A DNA stretch of 64,000 bases, taken from contig NC_085861.1 of assembly GCF_034702125.1 (NCBI RefSeq), forward strand, positions 663,806-727,805, given 5' to 3'. This document shows, in pieces, positions 10,532 through 20,842 of the stretch. This stretch comes from Engraulis encrasicolus (Eukaryota; Chordata; Actinopteri; Clupeiformes; Engraulidae). A program made the position numbers and the translations under genes. The notes under the pieces are model-generated. The model had not been told where the DNA came from. It saw only the letters and a list, made by a program, of their open reading frames with translations, and ran no database searches. Each line of letters opens with the position of its first letter. Positions within the stretch are counted from its first letter, which is position 1.

Positions 10532-11540
10532 TAGGGTGACCAGCTGTCCGGACTTCGGCCGGACAACCCCGCCCCTTAACTTTCTAACCTAGCGTCCTCG
10601 CGCGCACCCATTGCTTCGACTTGCCGAATCCCCGCCTCCGTAGAGAAAACAGTGAAGTTGACATTCTAAACTGTAGGCAGAAATCAGGGAACAGCGCTGC
10701 CATCTTACCGCAGACTAACTCAGCTGCCAACAGCAGTTTTAGGCTACTTGTAAAACAATATTGTTTTGGGGGAAGGATTTTCGCATTTCATTACCTCACT
10801 CCGATAAAGGAGTCATCAGTACCACTAACTTAATATTGTATCAGAGACGGCAGGTTACGATAGACAAATCCTTCCGTTGTTGTCTGTGTAGGCTATTTCA
10901 TTTTTTTTTTTTTAATGTATTTTGGGTAGTCATGCATTCGTAGGCCTAATAGCCAACAATTAATTTGATTTACTTTACTCAAAGTTGGTCAGAAGTCTGT
11001 TTATCAGCTGTGTTTTAAGGGAGGCAAACCGCTTCTGTCAACCTTTTTTTTCATGCAGACGCTGGATGGAGCTCAAAATACAGACAGCGCCCGTGCAGAA
11101 AGACGTTTCTTTGCCCTGTTTGTAAAGTTGTGAGAACCCTTGTATCATTGTAAAGGCATTTAGCGGACAAACTTAGTTGCACTATGCGTTGCCACCAGTG
11201 CAGGAAAAAATAGGAAACAGACAGTAGACAATAATATAGTTACCTTATTTAACTTTCATACAGTCAGTTAATGAACTTCATATAGGGCTATTGCACAGAG
11301 ATTTCCCCGACATAAGGCGACAGCAATACAGTTAATTCGCTGGGCGAAGTCTGGGGTTATATCTGGAGTAACATGGCGGCCGCAGATATCGGAAACGCGA
11401 CCGACTGTCAAGGTGTAGTTTGCGTCAAAGATCATTGCATCTCGAGGCCATAAGCAAAAGGCTAGGAGGAAAGGAAAGACAAAGAGAGGGACACACGGAC
11501 GTCGTGAACAGGTCGTAAAAACGGACCGATGGCCACCCTA
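10532..11540. mobile_element. hAT-type element inserted in the DIRS relic
   Basis: Ends TAGGGTGACCAGCTGTCC and (reverse complement) TAGGGTGGCCATCGGTCC form the inverted repeats. A perfect 8-bp target duplication TCTACAGG flanks it (10524-10531 and 11541-11548). The 1009-bp interior holds no transposase frame, so it is non-autonomous. The insertion interrupts the tyrosine-recombinase reading of the host element, so it is younger than that element. Confidence 0.85.
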
Positions 11541-11548
11541 TCTACAGG

Positions 11549-12215
11549 GCTCACAGTTTTGAAATAGAGGTCTCCAAATGGTTGGTTCAAACCATTGCCC
11601 TGGCATATGAGTCCAAGGGTCGCCAACCCCCGGCTCAGATTAGGGCTCACTTTACCAGTGCAGGTCTCTACATCTTGTCCTCTCTTCAAGGGTGCAGCAG
11701 TTTCAGAGGTGTGCAGAGCGGTTGGTTGGGCCAACCCCGCCACCTTTGTCCGGTTCTACCGGCTAGATGTGACCACGTTGCCACAGGAACATAGGGTTCT
11801 GGGCAGGACCACTGATTGTCTGTAGGGTGATAGGAACGCTATCCTTACAGGATGCTCTTGGAGTTCTGCCTAGTTTGGACCAGCAATCGGGAGTGATTGT
11901 AACTCTCCCATAGATATGCGAACGATTCGACTGAAAGAGACCATTAGGACATGAATATGTCCCCGTTCTCTGAAGGAGATGAGTGAGCCATCTCTCAAGA
12001 CAACCTTATTGCCGACAGCCGAAGAGATGTTTGGCATCAAAGTGGCTTATTTGCGCGCAACCATTCGGTTTTGACAAAGTGGACATCCTGCCCACACAGT
12101 TGATTGGACCTTTGGCGTGATTACAAAGGTCTTCAGCTAATCGTACAGCTGAGAGTGCGCTCCCATAGAGATGGCTCACTCATCTCCTTCAAAGAACAGG
12201 GGAAATATTCATGTC
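11549..12215 (+). pseudogene. DIRS-like relic, second part with terminal repeats
   Basis: The recombinase reading resumes: a PLPWHMSPRVANPRL segment, then KGAAVSEVCRAVGWANPATF and VRFYRLDV, matching the C-terminal tyrosine-recombinase block of DIRS1 elements (the usual form is AAGWATPNTFARFY). The reading ends near 11825. Beyond it, 11951-12000 and 12163-12215 are inverted copies of each other (GAGATGAGTGAGCCATCTCT and its complement), as expected for terminal repeats of DIRS elements. Confidence 0.6.
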
Positions 12216-12514
12216 CCAATATTTAGTCTTTTAGATAATACTATCTTCTTTGCCTCTATTTTTCTTTCCAAATCTTATTGAATGACAATTTTGTATGATA
12301 ATGTGCTTCATGGAGGCTATTGCTATTGAATGCCAGTTTACGAGAATATCTTATTATTAGAACGGCATAATTATAGTATTTTTTATCCTTTTGCCATGAC
12401 AATTTGCCTTTGTGTAAGTGTAGGAATACATGATAAATGCAAATATGTGAGCATTGCACGTTTATTTCCATAGACAAGTGGTACTTTCTACGTATTCTGC
12501 CCAAAATCAAGAAT

Positions 12515-12660
12515 TTCGGCGGCCATTTTGTTTTTTGCCCATTTCATGGTCAAAAACTCAAAATTCAGCTTGGGAACCAGGCTAGCTGAATTCAGGGTAC
12601 TCCAATTGTCTTAGAAAACTAGGTTCCCAACTTTTACTGAAAAATGCTTCTAACACCCTT
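12515..12660. repeat. Inverted copy of the repeat at 6216-6350
   Basis: Carries the same ordered motifs as 6216-6350 on the opposite strand (AAATTCAGCTTGGGAACCAG and TAGGTTCCCAACTTTTACT). The two copies bracket about 6.2 kb of nested elements. The stretch 12216-12514 is AT-rich with no recognised feature. Confidence 0.75.
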
Positions 12661-12694
12661 ATAAAGGGCCTTTTTCTGGAAATGCTTCTAGTCT

Positions 12695-12993
12695 CCGTAG
12701 CCACATATGAGGTAAGGGAGGTCCGGACCTCCCTAATTATTTGAGAAAATAATATATTTTTAAATCTCAATTTTTGCATACATTGACGTTTCAATTTACT
12801 GGTGTTCATTGGTGTTGTCCATTCACAAATGTAACCTTTTTCATGAATACTTTGCACCACCATCAAATTCTAAGTATTCATTATGACTGGGAAAATTGCA
12901 CGTTTCTTACAGGAAAAAGGGGATCCTACAAAGTGCACCTTTTAAAAAAATTCTCTACTATGGACCTCCCTTATTTCAAACTCCTGGCTACGG
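12695..12993. mobile_element. MITE with about 30-bp terminal inverted repeats
   Basis: Starts CCGTAGCCACATATGAGGTA and ends with the imperfect reverse complement (TTTCAAACTCCTGGCTACGG). Both arms contain GGGAGGTCC next to its complement. Length 299 bp, no coding frame. Confidence 0.75.
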
Positions 12994-13273
12994 CCATGCA
13001 AGGGACTTCTCTAGAGTTGATTTCAGGGTCCAGCATTCACTGCCATAGAGGAGGACGGACTCTACTGTTGCGTAGAAGAAGCTGAGTTTGATTGGACGGG
13101 GGAGATTGGAGCTCCATACAGGGCCCTTCCTTACTTTTAGATCTTGCTCAGTAGAGTTGACCCATGCCATGAGCCCAGATATTTGAAACCGTTGACTTCT
13201 TTCAGCCTCCTGCTGTACTTAGAGGTTGATGTTCAGATGGGATGTTGTGGTCATGACCTCAGTTTTCTTGGCG
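12994..13273 (-). pseudogene. RTE-type LINE reverse transcriptase fragment
   Basis: On the minus strand the frame reads NAKKTEVMTTTSHLNINL, a stop, then GLMAWVNSTEQDLKVR and LSFFYATVESVLLYGSECWT. The KTEVM and LLYGSExWT blocks are typical of the thumb and C-terminal part of RTE-class reverse transcriptases. The FADD part of the same reading is found 3.3 kb away at 16590-16712, so later insertions split this LINE. Confidence 0.75.
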
Positions 13274-15215
13274 TTAAAGGGACAGTTTGGTCAATTTCAA
13301 CATGCAGTTGTATTGCTCACGCTACCCTTGACTTGTCAGTACCTGGTGATGCCACATTTTTCGGCTCAGCCCTTTCCGAGATATGAGCAATTCTAATGGG
13401 GGCAGAGTTTGTTTACATTTTTAAAAAATGAAACATAGGCCAACTCCATATATTTTTCCCAAAAAATATAGTTGTCTGCTGATGTTTGGTAACACTTTAT
13501 TTTAGGGACACATCTATTAGCACTAATACATACAATATTAATGCCTGTATAAGTAACTTGTAAGGCATGTACTAAGCAAAATAAGACAGTTGTTAAGCAT
13601 GTATTCACAAATGTCTTGTTCATGCCCAATTAGGGTTTTATTACTAATATAACCTTAGTAAGGACCAGTAAGCCTATATTTCTATTTATTAGTAAGTAGT
13701 AAGTGGCAGAATACAATGTGTATAAGCTCCCGACACACTGTGTGAACAAACCCTGAACAGTGTGAAAACAGATGCAGAATAAGGGTCCCTATTCTAAAGT
13801 GATGCATTGGTCAGCCCAGATGGCTCAGGGCCTCTGCACTACCAAAGTCCTAGGGCCCCCACACCACCCAGGCCTGCACTACCTTGCCCCCCCGATCTTC
13901 AAAGTGTAAGGGTATATCAAATAATTAATGCTTACTAAGCAGTGTCATCTAGTTTTCTCTTGTTCATATCAATGAGAGGGAGGTAACAAGAGCCTATATA
14001 TAGCAAGGATTGAACGTACACTTGTCAATGGCGGTGGGTTGGTGAGATGTATTTTTTTTTCATGTACCACTGAGTTTTAATTGTAAAAAACCCCAAAATA
14101 AATGCAGAACATTAGAATAATAGTTTTGAAGCAAAACTAAACTACTCTTTTGTGATAATTAAGTGAATGTTTGAGAACATTAGCTTCAAGAAGTGCAGTG
14201 CATGATGGGTACGCAATCTAGGCCAACAGACAACCTACCCAGCTCTGAGCCTACGTCCTTAGCTCCTCCCCTCACTTGTGAAATTTAGTTGCTATCCAAA
14301 CAATTTGCCATGTACGTAACAACTATTACTACTACAACGTAACAAATATTATCATTGCTGCATTGGCCATGCATTGCATTTCTGACTAAGGGCGTACCCA
14401 TCATGCACTGCACTTCTTGTAGCTAAGTTTCTCAAACATTAACTTATTTATCAGAAAGGAATAGCTTAGTTTCGCTTCCAAACTATTACTCATCGTTATA
14501 TTCTGCATTTATTGTAGGGTTTTTACAATTAAAACTAATTGGTGTATGAAAAAATGACATCTCACCACCCACCGTCATTGATAACTTTACGTCCAATCCT
14601 TGCTATATATTGCTTCCAATTACTCATTAACATAATGAGTAGAATAAGTGAGATCTTCATACCTACTGAGACTAATATAGAATCTGAAATGTTCTTACAC
14701 TTTGCTTCCCGGGGGGGGGGGCTAAGCCATCTGGGCTGAGCTGTTCAGGGTTTGTTCACACAGTGTACCAGGAGCTTATACACATTGTATTCTGGCCCTT
14801 ACTGCTTACACATAAATAGAAATCTAGGTCTACTAGGTCCTTACTAAGGTTATAATGGTAATAAATCCCTTATTGTGCATGAACAAGACATTTGTGAATA
14901 CATGCTTAACAACTGTCTTATTTTGCTTAGTACATGCCTTACAAGTTACTTACACGTGCATTAATATTTTATGTATTAGTGCTAATAGATGTGTCCCTAA
15001 AATAAAGTGTTACCATGAGGTTTTATAACCTTTTGGATGTTTTTGGGAATAAATAAAAATGTTTTTTTGAAATGTAAACAGAGCTGCCCCCATTACAATG
15101 ACCAGGATCTCGGAAACGGCCGAAGAAGAAGAAAAAAAAATCTCAGGCACTGACAAGTCCAGGGTAGTGTGAGCATTACAACTGCATGTTGAAATTGACC
15201 AAACTGTCCCTTTAA
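13274..15215. mobile_element. TTAA-flanked 1.9-kb palindromic (foldback) element
   Basis: The ends are TTAAAGGGACAGTTTGGTCA and its reverse complement, with TTAA at both borders (13274-13277 and 15212-15215), the target of Kolobok and piggyBac elements. Inverted similarity continues inward almost to the centre: 13487-13770 pairs with 14748-15015, and 13925-14215 pairs with 14390-14640. The whole unit is therefore an imperfect hairpin with arms of about 950 bp and a loop near 14215-14390. There is no transposase frame. It is inserted in the RTE LINE relic. Confidence 0.8.
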
Positions 15216-15600
15216 CTGTACAACATTTAAAAAGTGGGGACAACTCAATTATGGGCTTGATTATAATGCCCCTACGGCTACCTTTGAGTGGATACCGTCT
15301 GACACAATATCTTACAAACAGCACTAAATGGGAAAAAAAAGTGGTAAGGGTGTGTAGAGTGATGTGTTTTACTCCAGAAGTAAGGCCCCATATGCTAAAA
15401 AAACGTTCTTCCCCGTTAAGCCTGAGGCCGTCCTTGGCGCACTCTAGCGCTTATGCTAAAAAATCAACTGTTCACTGGGGAATGTTGATCATGGAGGAGT
15501 GCTGCTTCATTTTTGTCTCTTTAGCAGGTGCTCTTTGGCTCAAGGAAATCAAGTTTCTTAAAATTATGGTCAGACTTAGCTCCAGTTGTGGCTGTTGATA
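15216..15600. other. Unassigned segment between two insertions
   Basis: No gene, inverted repeat or known family is recognised here. The segment separates the palindromic TTAA element from the 3' end of the Penelope-like relic, and both lie within the split RTE LINE. Confidence 0.5.
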
Positions 15601-16590
15601 AGGTCTGCCAAAGATTCCAAGGCACACTGCTGGTGAAGTTAAAAAGTCTTTAATTAAACGGGCTGACGCGTTGTCTTCAGAGCCTAAACACTGACTAATT
15701 CCCAAGTCCCTATAGTATAACAAGGAGAAGGCTCATGTAATCAAGTAGGATTAAGTGGCAGGTGCATAGACTCCACCTATCAGTCAGTTAGTGGTGCACC
15801 ATGTCACACATAAGAACATCACACACAAGTTAAGAACAATTATACTACTTTATGAGGACTAAAGTAATCACTTCATAAGGGCTACAAAGACCAGTTCATC
15901 TTACCCAAGCAACCCAACCCAAGCATGTAAAAGTAAACATTGAATCACCTACTACTGTATATTAAATGCTCCGAAGAAGACGTACAATCTTATTATTACA
16001 ATGAGCACATTTAAAATGTCTTTATAAAAAGGGGGTGTAGTCCAAGTCTTCATTAAGTCCTGGCCTTGTGAGGGCTTTTAATGTATATATCCAGTAGGTC
16101 TCCCTCTGTAATATTTTTTTAATTTTGTCCCCTCCCCTTCTGGATAGCTCAATTGTCTCTATTCCCATTGCCCGTAGTGACTCTGGGTTGCATCCATGGT
16201 ATTGCTTGTAATGCTTCGCCATTGGGTAATCCTCATTTCCTGTACAAATTGCATATTTGTGCTCTGCTACCCTCTGTTGTAGTTTTCTTTTCGTCCTTCC
16301 AATGTAGAAATGTCCACATGGGCAGTACAGGTAATACACCACATAAGTGGTGTTGCGGTTGATGTATCCTTTGATGTAATGGGTTTTCTGCGCATGCACA
16401 TCTGTGAATGTGTTGGTTTGCTGCATAGTAGTGCAGTGGTTGCATCTCCCACATTTAACGAACCCTTGCGGTCTCCGGTCAAGCCATGTATCCTTTTTGT
16501 CCCCGGGGAGATAACTGTGGACAAGTTTATCTCCGATGGTTGGTGCTCTTTTGAAGCTTACGACTGGTGCAGTGGGGAATATTTCTTTTA
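15601..16590 (-). pseudogene. Penelope-like element, GIY-YIG endonuclease end and 3' UTR
   Basis: The minus strand reads from about 16590 without a stop to 16022: FPTAPVVSFKRAPTIGDKL, a CGRCNHC zinc-like linker, then YYLYCPCGHFYIGRTKRKLQ and RVAEHK, and a stop at 16022. GIY-YIG-type motifs (YLYCPCG, YIGRT) preceded by a Cys-rich linker mark the C-terminal endonuclease of Penelope-like retroelements. The reverse transcriptase part is missing. The rest, down to about 15600, is taken as 3' UTR and contains CTCTGAAGACAACGCGTC on the minus strand, which is like other Penelope tails. Confidence 0.75.
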
Positions 16591-16712
16591 GTTCACTCTA
16601 GCTCTACCCTGCTCAGTAGAATTTGTGCTTGTTCTACATTGTCAGAGAGCAAACTGATGTCATCCGCAAAGTCAAGATCTGTGAGGACCACTGCGGGGTA
16701 TCGACTCGACTT
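16590..16712 (-). pseudogene. RTE LINE fragment with FADD motif
   Basis: The minus strand reads AVVLTDLDFADDISLLSDNV followed by EQAQILLSRVELE. FADD is the metal-binding palm motif of reverse transcriptase. The reading breaks at the Penelope border near 16596 and resumes, after a gap of a few residues, at 13273. No feature is recognised in 16713-17280 apart from an 18-base T run. Confidence 0.75.
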
Positions 16713-17294
16713 CCTTGGCTACCTAAAAACTTAATTTATTGATTGTTCGTTATTTTTTTTTATGTATTGCTCTACGAATAGCAAATATGTCACCATCTCT
16801 CATTGACCTTCATTGTTTGTCATTGTGTTGCTTTCCATGATTATAGTGACCCTAAACATACATCTAAGGCCGAAGTTTTTTTTTTTTTTTTAAGAGTTGA
16901 AAGTGAATCAGTGATTAAGTATGACACCTGATCTGCACATTTGAAGTGTTTTGAAGTGACTTATCTGCTCATTTTCACATTATGTTCGATAGGTGACAAA
17001 ACTTTTGTCTTGTGAAAATCTGCCCTGTCTGTGTTCATTAAAGGGTCAATCTTTCTTTGGTGCATGAAATTTATTTTTGTACATACATTTTCATTCGGGA
17101 GGGTTGTAGCTTTCATATGAGTGACTTCTGAAGCCAAGTGATTAATTGAAAGTCAGGTTATTAGCTGTTATTCCAAACAGATGGATAGGCGACAAAACTT
17201 TTGGAGACAGCTGTATTCTGTACTTAACTATACTGCACCGTTCTGCATGCTACTGCACTGTACTGTATTCTACTGCACTGTATTGTACAACTAC

Positions 17295-18190
17295 ATGGAA
17301 CTGAAACATGTAGAGCAGGGATGTCAAACTCAGGCCCGGGGGCCCAATTTGGCCCGCGACGCCATTTTATTCTAGCCTGGGCGAAGAGCCGACTGTTGAC
17401 TCCATCAATCAGTCTGGCAAAAGCCATGAGGAATCCGTCTCCGTGGACGATGGGAGATGGTCTGATCTTACTCCATCATTTAAATTAATTGGAGTTCCAA
17501 ACTCAAATCAAAACCCATATTGTGCTTTATCAGCATGCCTGTTACGATATAGCGTCGCAAAAGCATACAAATAACAAAACGAAAGTGTGAATATACTGAA
17601 GTTACCTTAACCAATCAGTAGCGGAGCTCACGGGTGAGTTCTACGTCACCACTCTCAACAGTTTTCTGATTGGCGAAACACTGAGAGAACCGAGCTGGAG
17701 GCTTTTGCCAGACGATGTGCAGAGCCAAAATCTTTGAGTACAAAGTCTCCAGCAAAATCTGGAGTACAAAGGATGGCGTCGCGAGGCTAATTTTTATTCG
17801 GCCCGAGAGATCATTTCAAATATCTATTAAAGTTGGCCCACATACACATGACTTGGACATGAAATTTGGTGTGTCATGGGATGTGCTCACATTGTAACTA
17901 ACAAATATGATGGGAAAGAGTGTGTGAGAAATTTAACTATGAATATGAAGTGCATGTACAACCAATTTTAGTCCATTTAAAAAAAATAAATGTTGAGTTC
18001 GGCCCGCGACTTCGTTCGAGATTTTGATTTTGGCCCTCGGTCCATTTGAGTTTGACACCCCCGATGTAGAGCATTCTGAGGTCATGTACATGCAGGAAAT
18101 GGTCAAAAAAGCTACTGCAACTATGCTGCTCATTGAAACTGGACTGCCTATTGCCAAATTTGTATATTCTGCATCAGTTGGGTGTAGGCC
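17295..18190 (+). other. Possible coding fragment interrupted by the hAT element
   Basis: Across the insertion the flanks read in one frame: YMELKHVEH on the left, then SEVMYMQEMVKKATATMLL and ETGLPIAKFVYSAS on the right. This assumes one copy of the target duplication. Not recognised. It could be part of an old mobile-element protein or a chance frame. Confidence 0.25.
17316..18063. mobile_element. Non-autonomous hAT element
   Basis: Starts CAGGGATGTCAAACTCA and ends with the matching inverted TGAGTTTGACACCCCCG. It is flanked by a perfect 8-bp target duplication ATGTAGAG (17308-17315 and 18064-18071). Both ends carry the TTGGCCC..GGCCCGCGAC subterminal words common in this fish hAT group. 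The 748-bp interior has no transposase. Confidence 0.85.
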
Positions 18191-18484
18191 TAGCTCCTCT
18201 CAAGTGACTCTTATTTATCTATTTATTTTCTGCTCTTACTGTGATTTGCATGGTTTGCTTTTCCTTTTTTTTCACAGCTATGCTGTGTGTCAATTACGCA
18301 TGATCTGCTTATTTTGTTGTATTGTTTGGGCGTGTTGAACATGCATGGTGTGTACATCCCTCCTTACTTGTGTGGTTATCTTAACGATTGCAGTGTCATC
18401 TCGCATGCTTTACTATTTTGTCAGCCTGTTGTATTCTCTTTTCTTTTGGGTCTCTTCAGAAGCCGTTCATTGTATGTGGCGGTA

Positions 18485-18495
18485 TGAGGTTAAAG

Positions 18496-18548
<53 letters not shown>

Positions 18549-18585
18549 GTCTAAGTTCATTTTATGTGGCGGTATGAGGTTAAAG

Positions 18586-18621
<36 letters not shown>

Positions 18622-18640
18622 TATGAGGTTAAAGGCACGT
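18485..18640. repeat. (CA)n tracts within a tandem repeat
   Basis: The phrase GGTATGAGGTTAAAGGCAC occurs three times (18481, 18570, 18619), each followed by or ending a (CA)n tract. A GTCTAAG spacer is also repeated. The block is a young local amplification. Confidence 0.85.
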
Positions 18641-19634
18641 GGCTGTCTAAGATTGTGAACAGAATACTGTAAATATTTCACATGTTGCTAATAATTTTAA
18701 TGTGTCTTTTGTAATGAAAATAAATGTTTCAAAAAGGGGTGACGATTAACCCCCGTAGGTGCAGTGTTAATTTCGTGACGAAATATTTTCGTCATAAATA
18801 TTCGTAACGATTATTTTTCCCCTGACGACAATACAACGATGACGAAAAAAACAGCATGCGTTTGTACGAAAAATATAACGATATTGATTAATATTTTCGT
18901 CAAAAAAATAAAAAATGTGACTACAATACCACCCGAGACGAAAACCAATAGGAAGCATTTTTGTTAATATGTCACTGAAACATTGGAAAAGAATTGCCTG
19001 CTATTTCGCAAGGCGCGACCCTCATCTGCTTCGCGTCTCCTCCCTCCTCCCCTCCCTCACACACACACTCAGCAGGTACAGTGACAGGCAGTGGCCGTGA
19101 CCCTTTTTAACAGCAGTAGCCTACTTTTCAGTGCAATCCTGGCTGGAAAAAATATTGTTGCCCATTTATCCATGAGGAAGAAGTTTAAGCAGTCATGAAA
19201 TAGGTGGTGGTGCTGTCGCACAGTAGCAAACATCTTTCTCTGCATTTTTGTGGAACTTCTCCACTCCCTGCGCTTTCATGAACCTGCTACCCGACGGTCG
19301 TTCTTTGATCTTTTTTCAATGTTCGCTGATGTTTGTAGGCTAATTTAAGGGTCTGTGCGTAGGCAAAAGCCTTCTGATAAGAATCACTTTAGTGCCGATC
19401 GCAAAGGATTCGGAAGTGTGGAGTTTTGCGACTTGTTTCAGTCAAGGACACTGAAATAGGAAGTGAACGACCCTTCCACGCTTTCAAATGAGTTATTGCT
19501 ATTTAACGTCCTGCGAATGCATGTGTAGCCGGAACGCTCTACTGTCCCGACTACCCTGCGTTGTGTTCCGGTGCCAAAGGGGGAAGAAGGGACCACTGAT
19601 GCCGTTCTGTTCCTCAGCTGTATTCTTTTATTTT

Positions 19635-19729
19635 CTTTTTAAACAACAGAAAGAGCACAAAAAGGGTTAGGCACCGCATTCACGTCGTCATCGGACCAGC
19701 CTTCCCCTGCTCAGCTCAGCGCAGACTCA
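19635..19729 (-). repeat. Spliced-form copy of two exon-like blocks
   Basis: On the minus strand this is block A (19729-19703, AGTCTGCGCTGAGCTGAGCA onward) joined directly to block B (19702-19635, ending TTTAAAAAG). In the neighbouring copy (19978-20329) the same blocks are separated by a GT-AG intron. The join falls exactly at that intron's borders. Confidence 0.75.
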
Positions 19730-19977
19730 CAAAGTTGTAAAACAAAATACAGTACAGTGTAAAACTACTGTATTACAATAAAACTGCATTAAAATGCTCT
19801 GCATGGCCCATAATCATACATAGTGTAACATCACAGGCTGAATGCTTCATTACAAAACTCAGCAGAGTAATAGGAAACTACTTCATAACAATAATGAAAT
19901 GCATTCAGAGAAATACAATGCAAGCATTGTAACAATGCAAAACACTCATAGAAATTCACTGGTATTGGGAGTACATA

Positions 19978-20329
19978 CCTTTTTAAACAACAGAAAGAGC
20001 ACAAAAAGGGTTAGGCACCGCATTCACGTCGTCATCGGACCAGCCTAACATGAAAAACACACCATACATATTCAGGCGCCAAGTCAGAGACAAAAGGCTA
20101 GTCAGTGCCTACAACAAGTGGTTAGCTTGATAGCTATTTAGTGCTCTCAAAATACATATTTCAAACGAAACAAAATGCTCATCACAAAGGTTTTTACATG
20201 TACACAAGATAATACAACATTTGGAAATGAAAGATGCAACATTGCGACATTGCAACACACGGATTACTTTGCAACATCGGAGCTCCGTGAAAATACGTAC
20301 CTTTCCCTGCTCAGCTCAGCGCAGACTGA
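19978..20329 (-). repeat. Unspliced-form copy: block A, GT-AG intron, block B, donor
   Basis: On the minus strand block A (20329-20303) ends GGGAAAG and is followed by GTACGT, a donor. The intervening 256 bp end TTTTTCATGTTAG, an acceptor. Block B (20046-19978) follows and ends AAAAAG with GTATGT, a second donor. Block A has one mismatch to the joined copy at 19635-19729 and block B none. Confidence 0.75.
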
Positions 20330-20842
20330 ACAGAGAAGAACGTGCAAAACAAAAGACAGGTTGCGCACGCCACTAGAGGGTGCTATAACACAAAAAATGA
20401 GCAAATCTCCCAATACCAGCAAGTTCAAAACTAAATACAGAGAAAGGATTTTGGGGAAATAAACACCAACATAAAATGAAAGTTCACCATCTTATGACAT
20501 GAAAATAACAAAATAAAAGTAAACGTGTAGGCATTATCTTCACTGCTACATTCACCCCTCTTTGATTTCACCAAAATCCTGACTACTAGGGTGTCCTAGT
20601 GAAATAACCTAACACAAGTGTACCATGTTCATGTTCTCTCCACCCAAGGTAACCACGGGACTGTATTCCCAATTCACAGCATATATAGCTACTTAAAAGT
20701 AAGTTCGAAGTAAACAATAGGTGATCAGACTATTATTCCTTCTAGTAAGTAAGGTGCCCTTCTACACCATACCAAAACCTTGAGATGTAACTCAACATAC
20801 AGAACAATACACTACAACAGTCCTGTTGCTATTTCCTACTGT

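Larger units (their letters stand above)
19524..20550 (-). mobile_element. Putative 3' LTR of the nested Gypsy element
   Basis: On the minus strand the segment starts TGTAGCAGTG directly after a purine tract (AAAGAGGGGTGAA) and ends TTCCGGCTACA. This gives TGTAGC...GCTACA ends and a polypurine tract in the position expected downstream of pol. An AATAAA lies near its far end. A matching second copy on the gag side was not found, so the LTR call rests on position and end structure only. It contains the unusual spliced and unspliced repeats listed separately. Confidence 0.45.
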
